Shown one piece after another: positions 12,152 to 25,815 of a stretch of DNA of 64,000 nucleotides. The notes beneath the pieces were generated by a model. It was not told where the DNA came from. It ran no database searches and worked only from the letters and a program-made list of their open reading frames with translations. Origin of the DNA: Ceraceosorus guamensis. Lineage: Eukaryota > Basidiomycota > Exobasidiomycetes > Ceraceosorales > Ceraceosoraceae. A program made the translations under genes and the position numbers. The DNA is taken from positions 434,001 through 498,000 of the forward strand of contig NW_020290000.1 in NCBI RefSeq assembly GCF_003144195.1, read 5' to 3'. Within the stretch, counting starts at the first letter, position 1. The number at the start of each line of letters is the position of its first letter.

Positions 12152-12563
12152 GCGATTGACTGACCGACATCTTTTGGAACCCAGAAGATTATATATGCGC
12201 TCTTTCTGTCTCTCATCATCATCATCATCATCTTGGCACCGAGGAACCTGTCTCATGACCTCGAGGCTGTGCTCCAGCCACACATCTTCTCCCTCTTGAC
12301 AATCTCCTACACTCTTTGAGTTCATCAACAAACACAGTCCTTACCGCTCTTTACTTTGCCTCTTCGGTCCAACTTGCAAGCCACTGACCACCTTGTACCT
12401 GATTTTCTCCTCGCTCCTCGCTCACAATCTGCCCATAGCCTTCACATCAAGCTGGAAGGCAAGGTACACTCTCGGATCACACACTCTTTGAAGATATCTC
12501 CGCAGCCCTTTGGTCCGCTCTTTTGGCCAGCTCGTGCACATACTCAATCACGTCGTCGACACC

Positions 12564-12569
12564 TATAAG
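12564..12569 (+). promoter_or_regulatory. Candidate TATA element of the secreted hydrolase gene
   Basis: TATAAG lies 83 bases before the ATG at 12647. A second AT-rich run, TATATA at 12190-12195, is more distant. The call rests on sequence and spacing alone. Confidence 0.35.
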
Positions 12570-12646
12570 ACGCACGTCCTCATCACCCCTTTGCAAGTCT
12601 TTCTCGCAACGCAATCCACACACTTGGACATCTCAACTTGTTCACA

Positions 12647-13954
12647 ATGCGGCTTTTCCTCTTGGCCAGCGTCGCACTTGCGTTCCCATTCATCGCCGAG
12701 CTTGCGCATGGAGCTGCTACACCACTTGCACTCGAGGCTAGAAATACTCTCTTTGATGCCCGCGCTCAAGATGTCAACGGCAGTGCTGCTTTGGACTTGC
12801 TGCACACGCTCGAAGAGAGGGACGCCTTTACCGACAACCGTGGGCTTGCCGACGACAAAGGTCTGACATCTACGGGAGAGCGTCCAGCAGGAGCTTTTGC
12901 CACCACGTTTCAGATCGGGTCTGGACGTCTGTTTGCATGGCAGAGCAAGACGCCGCACGACGAGCGGGACGCCGAATCTGTCTTCATTAACTTGCACGGC
13001 GTGAACCGCAATGCGAACACCTACTTTCGCATTCTGAACAACGCGTGGGCCCACGCGAGGGATGCTGGTGTCGGATCTGCGCGGCCCAACTCTCTGAGGA
13101 TTGCACCCCTCTTCTTCAGCACGCTCAGGGACAGCAGAGCTATCAACGCAAGCACGCTGGCATGGGGCGACTCGAACACGTGGACAGGTGGTGACGGAAG
13201 CACCAACCCAGCAGGATCCAACCTGAGTTTGTTCTCTGTGTACGACTTCTTCTTGGAAAAGTACAGCGATAGCCGCAACTACCCGCGCATGAGGACGATC
13301 ACCTTTTTGGGCCATGGCGGTGGAGCTCAAGTGGTGCAGCGATACGCGGTCTTGGGTCGAGACAACCCCGCTCCTGGACGTATTAGCGTTCGTTACGTCG
13401 TTGCCAACCCTTCCTCCATGCTCTATTTCACTCGAGACCGCCCTGTCGAAGTCGACACTAGAAGTTGCAACTGGTTCGACGACTTTCGTTATGGGTTCGG
13501 AAACTACCGCAGCCCTTACCGTCTGCCCGGAAGCGCTGCTTTCCTCTTCAAGAGATACGCCTCGCGAGACGTGCGATACCTCGTAGCCAGCGACGACGAC
13601 TCCTCGGTCGAGGGCGACCAGCTCTGCGGAGGCCGAGCAGCTGGCGGTCCAATTCGTCACAATCGAAGCTGGGCCTATTGGAAGTACCTCAACCTGCTTA
13701 GCGGCAACAACAACACCTCCATAAGAAGTCTGTTTGGTGATTTCCCAGCTTTGGAACCAGGCAAGAGCAATAACGGAGGTAGGATTCCTACATCATCTGC
13801 TGCTCACCTTGGCCAATTCAGAGGAGTTAGCGTCAACCATCGAATCGCTGCTGTGCACAACACCGGACACAGCGCAACAGCCGTCTTGGAGTCAGCAGCC
13901 GGTCGAGCGTTGATGTTCCAAGCCAGAGAAACTCTTCCTCGGCAGCAGAATTGA
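12647..13954 (+). CDS. Secreted alpha/beta-hydrolase-fold protein with Gly at the nucleophile position
   Basis: A single exon encodes 435 residues. The start is the ATG at 12647 in the context CACAATGCG. Residues 1-24 form a signal peptide (MRLFLLASVALAFPFIAELA), followed by a pro-region-like segment. The body matches a fungal and bacterial family of extracellular hydrolases by its fold landmarks: VFINLHGVNRNANTY early on, an elbow at about 222-227, the C-terminal CGGRAAGGPIRHNRSWAYW block, and a final histidine motif HNTGHSATAVLES with His about 408. The acid is probably within DDDSS at about 316-320. The elbow reads G-H-G-G-G-A-Q where I expect G-H-S-x-G-G-Q, so the nucleophile serine appears replaced by glycine (GGC codon at 13316-13318). 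The fold is otherwise complete and the frame is open, which argues for a non-catalytic or altered role rather than decay. The family assignment is from memory of conserved blocks. Confidence 0.82.
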   Translation: MRLFLLASVALAFPFIAELAHGAATPLALEARNTLFDARAQDVNGSAALDLLHTLEERDAFTDNRGLADDKGLTSTGERPAGAFATTFQIGSGRLFAWQSKTPHDERDAESVFINLHGVNRNANTYFRILNNAWAHARDAGVGSARPNSLRIAPLFFSTLRDSRAINASTLAWGDSNTWTGGDGSTNPAGSNLSLFSVYDFFLEKYSDSRNYPRMRTITFLGHGGGAQVVQRYAVLGRDNPAPGRISVRYVVANPSSMLYFTRDRPVEVDTRSCNWFDDFRYGFGNYRSPYRLPGSAAFLFKRYASRDVRYLVASDDDSSVEGDQLCGGRAAGGPIRHNRSWAYWKYLNLLSGNNNTSIRSLFGDFPALEPGKSNNGGRIPTSSAAHLGQFRGVSVNHRIAAVHNTGHSATAVLESAAGRALMFQARETLPRQQN

Positions 13955-14374
13955 GTTGCGCTCGCTCGACCGACCGACCGGCCGCTTCATAAAAATTTGT
14001 GCCGCGAGATGTTTCCTTATGCTCCTTCCAGCCCCCACCTGTACAATTTTTTTCCCCTTCTTGACACAGCGCCCGTTGAGCGACTCCTTGCTCAGCCGTT
14101 TGCGCGCCGCCTCGTCCGTGCCCGTCTTCGAATCTTAGACGTCTTGCCGGATCGCCGTTTCTCATGCTCGCTCACACAGTCATCTGTAGACCATTATTTG
14201 CTCTGCCTGCACAATTACTTTGCCTTTGCAATCAAACACCATCCCGATAGACTCTCATACAGCAGCGAAGCCCGGCTGCAATATTTAAAACGTCACACGG
14301 CGTCCTGGCTGAAAAGAACGTGAAGTGAACCCATACTGATTGCTAGGGGCAGACGTGCTGCGGAGTGTCTACGA
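13955..14374. other. Convergent intergenic region
   Basis: This holds the 3' ends of the secreted hydrolase gene (+) and of RPT1 (-). No gene is seen. Confidence 0.5.
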
Positions 14375-16188
<1,814 letters not shown>

Positions 16189-16965
16189 CGTGGACCAGAG
16201 TGGCTGTCTCGGTAGAGGGAATTTTTCACTAAATATGCTCTGCGAGGCTTCCTGGCCGTTATTTCGAAGAAAGTCAAACTCGATGGGACAGTGAGGAGCG
16301 GAATGTTCATGGACGCAAGCCATGAACATCTGCAGTCGTGAGGGGACATGAAGGCATGCACACGGCTAGATCATCATGAACCCCGCCGCTCCGCGCTCAG
16401 AGGACGCGCGTCGATGGTCCGCGCGCTTGCTGATGGAGGGTGGAGCCTGCCAGTCACGTGATACTACTTTTGGCGCACAAGCATCAGAGGCTGGCGCGCC
16501 TCCACCCGCTCGCAACTGCATGCTGAGCTCGACTGGATTCGGTCTTCGCTGCGATCGATGGCTCACCTCGTCGCATCCATCTCACTTCCATCAAGCGCCA
16601 TGCAGCAGCTTCATTGCTGATTCCAGCCAGCTTCTCAATCCTCGTGCATGCCTGGCCTGCGTGCAATTGACGCTCGCCTTCGATTCTGAGCAGCTCTCGC
16701 GACACTCCACACACGCTCTTCTACGCCGAACCACGCCTTCCACGCCGCTGTCCCCCGCCCACTTTGCGCTTCGCTCACCTTTTGCCTCTTCCTTTGCGAT
16801 TTGCGCTTTTGTTCACCTCTGCGCTGCGTGCTGCCAACTTCTTTCCGACCTTGCAGTATGCTTCGACGCTCATCACGCGGCGGTGCGATTATCTGACCGT
16901 ATAGCGGTATCGCGTATTCCCTCTCATCCTTCCTGCGACCTCCTCGCCGCATTGGGTCCACAAGG
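16189..16965. other. Divergent promoter region, RPT1 / APN2
   Basis: These 777 bp lie between two outward-facing starts. No proteasome-associated control element of the yeast type (GGTGGCAAA) was seen by eye. The APN2-proximal half is pyrimidine-rich. Confidence 0.5.
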
Positions 16966-19196
16966 ATGCGAATCGTCACGTGGAACGTGAATGGGCTCAA
17001 GACCATTCGGCATTATCGGCCATGGATCAACTTGTCAAGTTGGTCAGATTGTCTGGACCACCTCGAGGCCGACATCGTGTGTTTTCAAGAGGTCAAAGCT
17101 ACGCGCAAGGTGGTGTTGAACGATCGAGATATGTGCTTGCCACAAGCATACACCAGCTACTTTGATCTGCATCCTACCAAAGGCTACTCGGGCGTGGTCA
17201 CCTACATCAAGGACTCCAGCTGCAGACCACGTGCCGCTGAGCGTGGCATCACTGGCACCATAGCTCAGCCCAGAAGTATCGGTTGCTACCCGGATCCGCG
17301 CGATGAAGCAGTGTGGGAGTCGATCGATGCGGAAGGAAGAGCTTGCGTGATCGATTGCGGTCTCTTCGTCCTCTTCAACTTGTACTGCCCAAACGAGACG
17401 GACGAGAGCAGGAGAGAGTACAAGATGGCGTTCAATGCTGCTTTGCAAGAACGCGCCCATCGCCTGCTGGATGCTGGCAGGCACGTCATCAGTGAGTCTC
17501 CATCCATTGAGCGGGCATGGCAAGCGAAAGGAAAGGCAAAGTACCATTTCTGATGCGATAGTTCTCTTTTGCAGTTCTTGGCGACATCAACGTTGCACAT
17601 CTTCCTATCGACCACTGTGACTCTGTTGGCCGCGAGTCGGCTTCCGATTTTCTGAGCGCGCACCCGGCACGTGCCTGGTTGGACTCCTTTTTGGCTCCAC
17701 GAGGGAGATTTCACGACGTCACGCGGATGAAGCATCCTGGTCGAAAGGGCATGTATACAGTGTGGAATACTCTGATAGATGCCCGACCAGCGAATTACGG
17801 CACGCGCATCGACTATATCCTAATTGACGAAGGCTTGATACCTTGGTTCAAAGACTCAGACGTGGCTCAGGACGTCTACGGCAGTGACCATTGTCCAGTT
17901 TGGATCGACTTGCACGACGAGATCATAGATCGAAATGGCAAGAAGAACCATCTGCGAGATGTGCTGGGTGGCGGCGAGGCGCATGCTGCTAGGAAGGCCC
18001 CACCGCTCGCCAGCTGCAATTGGCCTGAACTCAGCCAAAGAGGTATTAAAAGCTTCTTCGGAGGCTCTGCCGCGTCGCCTGCCCCCGTAGCCTCTGGACA
18101 GGTTTCGCCTCAACTCGGCGAGCCTGACACAAGTCGGGCCGCCCACGATGATAAGATGGAACTGTCGACATCAACGTCAGTGTCCAGAAACTCCGCCAGC
18201 CCTATCAAACCCAACTCTCCTTCACAAGTGGATACATTCCCCGCATCACCTTCGGCGACGACATCAGCTAGCACAGCCAAGAGACGCAAGTCGGACGCAA
18301 ACATCTTCGCAAAGGGTCGCAGCTCTTCGAAGCTTCTCATTGCTTCCAATTCTAGAGAAAGCAAAGCGAATGGGCGCGACAAGGATCAGGGACAACTGAA
18401 ACTGAAGAGCTTCTTTTACAAAGCCTCCGGCGAGACAGCAGAGGCCTCTCGCGTGGCGAAGGAGCCTGCCACGCATCACATTGATATGACGAAGGAGGAT
18501 TCACCACGCACACCGTTGCCCCAGTCTAGCGTAGATACCTCTTCGAGCATCACGAGACATGAGCTCGAGCAGTTGAACGCCCCCCGAGTCGACACGCAGC
18601 AAAGCTCCAGCGCCGATGCGGGATTAACAGACGCAGACGGAGGCAAGATCACAGAAGGCCAAGAAGTAGCATCGGGCTCGCAAGCGAAAGACGCACCCGC
18701 AGATGACGCGGCCACGCGAGTTTCGACCTCTTTGGCATGGGGTTCCATCTTCGCTCCGCCTCCCGCACCACTCTGTCGGGTGCACGACGAAGTTTGCACA
18801 GCATGGACAGTGAACAAATCGGGGCCAAATCACGGACGCAAGTTTTACCTGTGCTCCAGACCTGTGGGACATGGGTATGAGCGATCCGGAAGAGACAAGA
18901 AGGACGTGGACCGGCAGTACAGGTGCGATTTCTTTTGTTGGGCCAATGAGGGCAGAGCGAAAGCGGCGAGAGCGAGCGCGCGCAGTCGAGTGGAGAACAA
19001 TGCTGGCAAGGAGCCCGGCGGCGAGGCGACACTTAGAGATGTGGCTTGCACTGCACCTGCATTAGGCAGTGGAGACAAGCGAGGAAGGTCGTTCGGCAAA
19101 CGATCGAGCAGTGACAGTGTCAAGGCGGAAGATAGATCGCCGATTCAGCGTTCGGATGACGATGTCAAGGAAGCTCACAAACGCGTGAAATGGTAG
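16966..19196 (+). CDS. APN2: DNA-(apurinic or apyrimidinic site) endonuclease 2 with GRF zinc finger and two PIP-like boxes
   Basis: This base-excision-repair nuclease cleaves 5' to abasic sites and trims blocked 3' ends in the nucleus. Two exons (16966-17491, 17575-19196; 83-nt intron) give 715 residues. The exonuclease III-type fold starts at residue 1 (MRIVTWNVNGLK) and shows the metal and catalytic residues in CFQEVKA, GYSGVVTY, LGDINVAH (across the splice), RIDYILID and the final SDHCPVW. The C-terminal half is Ser-rich and disordered, then ends in a GRF-type zinc finger (CRVHDEVCTAW, GRKFYLCSRP, CDFFCW) that binds single-stranded DNA in the family. A PCNA-interaction box, QRGIKSFF, is encoded at 18036-18059, and a second perfect match, QLKLKSFF, at 18393-18416. 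The family normally has one. The gene converges on the F-box gene, with 309 bp between stops. Identification is firm. Confidence 0.95.
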
Positions 19197-19505
19197 TCTC
19201 TAGAGCTACTCATGATTCGTGGCCCTCCCACGCTTCAACCATGAGGATCCTTCCTCGCTGCTCTCCGAGCAAGGGTCTTCGACGCCGATCAATTGTAACA
19301 GTTCACATGCATTGTATTCGTATTTCTTCGTGGAGAGATCTAAGGGCCAGACGTGTAATCAATTGGTTCGCGTAGCAAGAGAGCATGTGCTCGGATTTGA
19401 ACCTCGGCTCCGTGCGGAAAAATCTATGTGGAAGAGTGCTTCGCATCAAGGATCAAAAGTGATTTCTAACGGCGAGCAGTAAGAGCTCCCTTCAGGTCGC
19501 CTTTG
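19197..19505. other. Short convergent spacer
   Basis: This lies between the stops of APN2 (+) and the F-box/WD40 gene (-). A tRNA T-loop-like string on the minus strand near 19400 has no supporting cloverleaf. Nothing else is seen. Confidence 0.5.
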
Positions 19506-22500
19506 TCACAACGAATCCTGGTGCGAAAGGCTGCCACGGGCCCAGGCATTGTGGATGCCGCCTTTGCTGGAGCTGGAAGAAGAAGGGACTTGCGAGGCTG
19601 CAAGGGTCGGTCCAGCACTGGAGCTCGAGCTTCTCCGCCATGCGTGAGCCGAAGGGCTGGCTACGTCTGATGTCGAGAGAGACGGGATGCTCCCCGTTGC
19701 ATGAGGACCCGAAGGGCTCGTTGCGAGGGGCCAGGCATCAGAGCTGTCCAAGTTCAGCTCTGGGGGATCGGCAACGCCCGCGGGAGTCGACGGTCCGCTT
19801 GTGGCGCTGAGATTAGCCGATCCGGTCAAACTCCCGCTTAGGCTACCACCTGCGAGACTTCTTTGCGAGCCTCGTCGAGCGGCTGCAGGGACCTGCACAG
19901 TCTGAACCTTGGCATTTGGCGTCCTCCTCATAGCTCGCGTAGACGGACTAGCGGAAGAGCCTGCCGTGGCGATAATGTCCCAAGCCCGCGACGGGGACGT
20001 CAGCGGTAACGAGTGCGGAGACGGCGAAGGAGACGGAGAAGCTGACGTGGACAAGTCACCAACACCTGCGGAATTGTGTTCTGATTCTTGGGCGGACGTG
20101 GAGGTAGTGCGCCCAGCGTGCTCATGCTCTGCTTGCCATTGACTCTCTGCCATCGCAATTTGTTGCAACACTGCTTCAATATCGTCTGGCGGAGGTGTCT
20201 CACCGCGGGCTGGTGTGCGACTCGAAGAAGGGCCGTCGGCTACTCCTTCTTCATCGACGGCGCGGAATTTACCCGCTTCGGCTTCGTCTCTACTGAGCAT
20301 CAAAGCTAGCTGCAGAGCGTCCTGCTCGTCAAGGTCGTTCTCTGCACTGCCTGCGACGAAGCGCAAACGATGGTATTCGGCTTGCGCCGAGTCTCGCTCG
20401 TTTTGGAGGCGTGTGGCAGTCTCTTGAACGTCGTCGCGAAGATCTCTACCAACCACGAATTTGCTCTCCTTGGTGCGCGCGGGTCTTCCCGACGATCTGT
20501 TCAAGCCTGTCTCACCTGTCAACCCTAACGCGCGCTTACCTTTGATCAGAGGACCAGCTCGCCACGCCAGGACGTGGGGACCAATGGCGGCCACCAGGGT
20601 GTCAGGTCCACTTGCGATTTGACTGACCGCGTACTTTGATGCCTCTTCGACTGACATGTCTCCGGCCATGAGCGCTCGGGCTGGATGGCGTGTAGCGGTG
20701 CGATCGTTAAATGTCCGAATGTGCGCCCCGGAAAGAGGGCAAAAGGCTTTGATGGTCCCGTCGGCAGCGCCGACTACGACAGCGTGTGCTGTCACGTCAA
20801 TTGCCGTGATGGCGCAATGGTGCGCGCGGATCTCAAGCGATCGGACTGGGCTGCACAGAGATGCACTGGTAGCATCGTCGGTCCAGTCCCATGCGCAGAC
20901 GTATCCGTCCATCGTGCCCGCAAACACACAGGTTCGCTCCGCGAAACTTGCCTCGCCAAGCGGAGTAGAAGGTGGCCCGAGGACGAGGGAGCTCGAAGGA
21001 ACCAGCACAGGGGTGGGTTCGGACTCTTTGACGACTTGCCCCTGGGCGGACGTTGCATGGCGACGAGCCTTCAAAGCGTACATGTCGAAATCAGGCCTGA
21101 CGGACGTGATCGTCGCGCCTGTTGGAGAGCTAAACATACTGCTGATAACACGCGCTTGTTGTCCGGCGCCCGAAGGATGAAGCGTGTGCTTGCAAAAGAA
21201 GGGCGCTCTCGCATAGCGTGCTAGCAAGCTGACTGGTTTGCTTGAGTCCGAGGCTGAAATCTGGATCGGGGCTTGCTCGAGCACCACCAACTCCACTGCT
21301 GGATCGTGCATGTCGTATTTGGCAGGCTTAGGCAATTCGTGCCGAGAAATGGCAGAGAGCACGGCTCGATAGCGCGCCCTCGCCTCTCGCTGCGACGGTG
21401 TTGCTATCGCTCCTGGCTCTTCAAGGGCAGTGGCTGGTAGTGCGAGAAGTGCTTTGACATCGAGGTCTTTCCAGATGCAGATTTCTCCTTCAGACGTGCC
21501 GGCAGCAACGACGCCCGCTGATGCATCGTAGTCGACGCATACCACCGGAGCCGGTGGAACCCGAGAAGGCGGTAGAATTGCGCCGCTGTCGTCGCGCTGC
21601 TGCGCTTTGACCAGACCTGTCCACAGGGGCACAGGTCGGCTTGGGCACCACAGACGGACTGTAGCGTCAGTACCAGCGGTGACAAAAGTCAGTGCAGCAT
21701 CTCCGAGGGCCTCCTGCTTCTGTCGAAGACGCTCAGGAGCTCTGCCGATTCCTTGGGAGCCTGCTTTGTTGCCATCAAGAGCTGGCGCAATTGCTAGAAT
21801 ACTGCCAGCATGCGCTGCACGGCCCGAAAAGGCATGACTGCGAATGAGGGCGTGCGGCTTGTTGCCTTGTCGCGTCAAAGTCGTTTGAGTGACGCCACCG
21901 GTGACCGATCCCCAAATGACACGCCCTGCATCGGCATCGAGAGCGACTGCACTAATGAGCGCGTCCGCGTGGGAAGTATGATTGACGATGCCTCCATGGG
22001 CGTCCAGGAAGCCAAGGGCAACCTTGCCCGAAAATGGATTGGATCGAGCGGCAACTCCATGAATCTGCGATACCGAGAGAAGGAACGAATGCTGCAGATT
22101 AAGTGCAAATCCGCTGAGCGTCGCGATGTGCGGATCGTGGATGACAGTGGGTGCACGCGATTTGCGCCAGCGGCGAAGAGTCTCTGAGCGGCGAAAATAC
22201 TCCAGCTTCCAGCTTCCGGACTCAATGCGCCGCAAACTGGGCACCACGTCTTTATTCTCTAGGCCGAAAGCGAGAGCGAAAGCCAAACGCCATGTCGAGT
22301 CGTCTCGAGTCAAATGACCGATCAGACGACACGTGCGGGCAGCTGTTGCCAGACTGATTGGGTCCAAGAACGCGAGAATCCTGACCAGCAGCTCAGGCGG
22401 AAGCTGCAGCAAGAGACACCTGTCCATACGGGCCGCATACAAATTCTGGTGAGTCTATGAGCGCGCTGACGATTGCCCGATAGCATGCTGGAGGGCGAAA

Positions 22501-22919
22501 ACTCACGAGTCGGCCTCTTCAGAATCGAGCTCCGAGGCTGTCGCTTCCTGATCGCTAGGGGATCTCGAATGGTGGTCATCCGCCTCGGCCAATGCCCGAG
22601 CGATGGCTTCGTCGTCATCGCAGTCAGGATAAAAGCCCTTCAATGCAGGCTCGTCATCCTTTTGATCATCTTGCAGTGCAAGTCTCGCTGCGTGGCGTCT
22701 GCCGGCACGCTGAGCAACTCTGTTGAATTGCTGTACGCCTCGATGTGCCTCGGCTGAAGGTGGTTCAAGCGAAGGCTGCTGGTGATCTGAGGAGCCACGA
22801 TCGAGGATGAGAGCAGGATCATTGTAGACTGCGCCATGTTGTCCAGATTCTTGCGATGTCTGTGTGTGTGAGCGTTGTGAAGTGTGCTGTGTTAAATTGC
22901 GATTGCGGGTGTGATGCAT
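19506..22919 (-). CDS. F-box / WD40 / ubiquitin-interacting-motif protein, Ufo1-like architecture
   Basis: Exon 1 (22919-22507) and exon 2 (22419-19506) are joined across an 87-nt GTGAGT...ACAG intron, giving about 1108 residues. The join reads SEEADS then CLLLQLPPELLVRILAF, keeping the F-box (about 138-185) intact. WD40-type repeats follow. The clearest carry VTAGTDATVRLWC, VVAAGTSEGEICIWKD, FAGTMDGYVCAWDW and VVVGAADGTIKAFC. The C-terminal third is disordered and holds a good ubiquitin-interacting motif (DALQLALMLSRDEAE, about 830) and a weaker one (IEAVLQQIAMAESQ, about 885). Yeast Ufo1 has the same order, F-box, WD40, UIMs, and acts as an SCF substrate receptor with UIM-controlled self-turnover; by analogy this should be an SCF receptor. 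Exon 1 adds an acidic N-terminal extension with another UIM-like helix (DDEAIARALAEADDHH). The start ATG in exon 1 is the only in-frame one there and is tentative; a start at MDRCLLLQ in the unspliced frame is the alternative. Confidence 0.82.
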
Positions 22920-25815
22920 ATACTCGACAAGGGGGCGCGTCGGAGGTGTCAAAGAGTTTGCGAAGGCCGATTAAAGACGGACTTCGAGACTTGCAGCTGT
23001 GTTCGTCTGCGAGATGGAAGGCAAAGAGTGCTGGAACAGGTGTTTGGTACGTATGGTCGTGTCAAGGAAAGCCCCTTCTACCTTCTCCGCTCAGCATGAC
23101 TGGTCTCGCAGTCACCGTGACTCAGTATGCCCTGCAGTGAAACTTTTAACGAGCTGTGCCGGGCAAGGGTCGCGTCGCGCGGTTCTCTCGCGCACTCCGT
23201 GGCGCGACGATGCCTTGTAAATCACGTGATGTGGTAAGGGCTTTGATTGATTCAGAAGATCATCCAACAGCACGCACCAAGATTCAACCGAAGACCCGCC
23301 TTTGATCTCACAGTCTTGTGACATGCTTTGACTCTTGCTTCGGGCGGCCTTGACCTGTGGACTCATAACAGTCATTTGAGATCCGCGCGGCGGCATTCGA
23401 GATCGATTCATGCCGTACCGGCACCATCAGCGCTCGGCGCGCGGAGGCGCGGCGCGTGCGACGCAAGGGGACACGATATATTTAGGTCCTACATAGGTCT
23501 TGTGGTTCACGTGGTTGTAGGTACATCGACCCATCATACACATCCAACAGCTCACGCAGCTGAACTCGTCGTAGCACGTTGAAACATGAATGGCTAGCGC
23601 CTTCAGGATATACGGCAAATCAGCCTTTGCTAAAGCGTTCTAGTCCAAAATTGCATTCACGATTGATGAAGTGCGCCATAAGCGTGTTCGTCTTTCAATT
23701 TGCCCAGCAGAACCTCTATCGAATCGGCGTGCGTCTTCGGCTCCTCTGAGTCAAGATCGCGTTATGAGTTGAGTCGAACACCGAACTATGTCTGTCGACA
23801 TAGAAGTCAGGACGACTTTGCGAAGCAGGCACAGCTAGGTGTGGCAGCAGCTAGCCACGAGATCAGGCGGCCGGTCAAGGACTTCCTGACGTCAGAGGAG
23901 CTTAATTGTTCACCTAGGGGTTCACACAACCGCGAGCCTTGGGTGTCGAGTCCAGAATTGCGGTTATCGGTGCATCCAAATCACAATCACGAATGAAGCG
24001 CGCCAGAGGGCACAGCGGAGCGAGACTTGGTCTAGGCCGGGGGGCGCGGGGCTGCTGCTGATGCCATGGGTTGTGCGGCATCATCAGCAGCGACTTCGGA
24101 GTTTCAAATCGTGAACGTGTGGCAGCTCGGACCTGCCCTTGCTCACATATGTATTATCTGCCTAAGCCACGCTTTTCCAGCGCACTTTGTGATTCCTTGA
24201 TTGTGTGTGCTTGGTGCGAATTTTCAGATACACCTAGCTTAATTGCTGTCGAAAGCAAGGCTGCTGCTGCTGTGCAGCCTTGTCGCGATCGAGGGTTCGT
24301 GTGACTGCTCAGCAGGCGACAGCAACATCGTGTGCAGCACCGCGCGGGAAGAGGAGCGACGCAACAGCGGCTATTTGTTGTGCAGGTCTCAGTCAATTGA
24401 GCCTTCGCTACTACTACTCTTAATGTGTTCCTTACGATATAGGCGGGTTTTCGCTATGTACCATTCTTGACTATCAATGATCGAGGCAGTTATTAAAAGC
24501 TTGCGGAGCGCGATGGGCAAAGGCCTTGAATTGTTCATTCAAAATTGAAGCCAAACAATTGCCACGCACGCGACGCGGATGCAGACGCGAGCTGCGAGCG
24601 TCTATGCACGGAGGCGTCTCATGAAAAAAGGACGAAATGGATCGATCGCTCCTGCTGATGCATGGCGCATGCATGGTTGGATGCTGCCATCCCCATCAGC
24701 GGCAGCCCTGCCCGCGATCACAAAAGCTCGATCATCTTCATCCTTACGATACGCTTGGCGAGCAAGTGGCGTGTGAGCTGTGTCCTCTAGCTGCAGTCAC
24801 CGGTCACGTCGATTCGTTTGCTAGAGCACACTTTCATGCATGGTGAAATAGGAAAGTCCAGCAGGGGGCTGCATGATGGGCCTTACGGCAGTCTGAGTCG
24901 TTACAGTAGTCGTCATGTAGCAGCAGCAATTGGCAGGCGCCCAGTCACGGCTTCGTAGCTGTGAAAGAGTCGAGCATCAAGACTGTGTGATATCACGACT
25001 CGCGCGACGCGGCATCCGAGCGCAGCGGGTTGCACGCGGTGACTCGCCAGCTGCTGCTATACAGCTGCGATGATGCTCGTGACAGAATTTCTGGCGCGCG
25101 CGGGACCTTTCCATGATGTGCGCGTGCGTGCGTCCCTTACGCGCTTGGCCCCTTCCCTCGGCATCCGTACCGGCCAAGTCCCTGCAATTTGAATGCTGCT
25201 GCACACGCGCTCACGGTGGACAAGGCGGGATTTGTGATTGCGCTTCCTCCCCTGCCAACTCACGATTCGTGATCGTGAAGGGCTTGTGTAGCTAGCTTCC
25301 CCTCATTCACACCGAGCGTCCTCCAGCCATCTGGCACCAGTCCTGGAATCGTCCAGCTACGAATCTTACTCCTTCATCCTATCTCCCTCTGCCCAATCCT
25401 CCCGCACCTCACAATACCCGTAGCGACATTCAACACCCTCATCTACTCGCCCATCCTTCAGACTTTCCCCCTACTACACTCCGAACACTTTTCGAAACAA
25501 GGAGCTTTCGTGTCTTTCTCTCCATCGTCTCACAGCCACGCGCCGTTTCCATAATTAACCGTCTGTATTCGGCCAACACCTAAATCGGCTCTCAGCACCT
25601 AGCACTCTAGACGCCCTTCCACAGAGGTGTCTTCAAGCCGCTGTCTGCGCACGGCGTGCTTACATCCTCATTCGGCTCTTGTGCCATTCTGTCTTGGGCG
25701 CGTCTTTCCGAGGAACCATCCGGCAAAGACGTGCGACCTCCAGCGCCTGCACACTTGCACATCCCTCTCACCACCTCTCGGTAGACGTCTTCGCCTTGGG
25801 TTCTCTTGGCCAAAC
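22920..25815. other. Gene-poor region upstream of the SH3 membrane protein gene
   Basis: No reading frame with recognisable domains was found in these 2.9 kb. Copies of the dispersed motif lie at 23986-23995 and 25265-25274, with a degenerate one near 23655. The last 450 bases (from about 25350) are strongly C/T-rich and likely form the promoter and leader of the downstream gene. Confidence 0.5.

Larger units (their letters stand above)
9635..12646. other. Gene-free 3-kb region upstream of the alpha/beta hydrolase
   Basis: Only short open frames of random composition are seen. The stretch contains a copy of the dispersed motif at 10715, GTA/GTG and ATC trinucleotide repeats at 12121-12151 and 12213-12233, and AT-rich core-promoter-like sequences near 12190 and 12564. 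The 3' end of the PEPCK transcript and the promoter of the secreted hydrolase must lie here. Confidence 0.5.

Noticed and set aside
12563-13660. 365-codon open frame antisense to the secreted hydrolase
   Set aside because: Shadow of the plus-strand gene; composition follows from its codon use.
19390-19480. Second tRNA-like T-loop on the minus strand (GGTTCAAATCC)
   Set aside because: Only partial T-stem pairing and no matching acceptor stem upstream.
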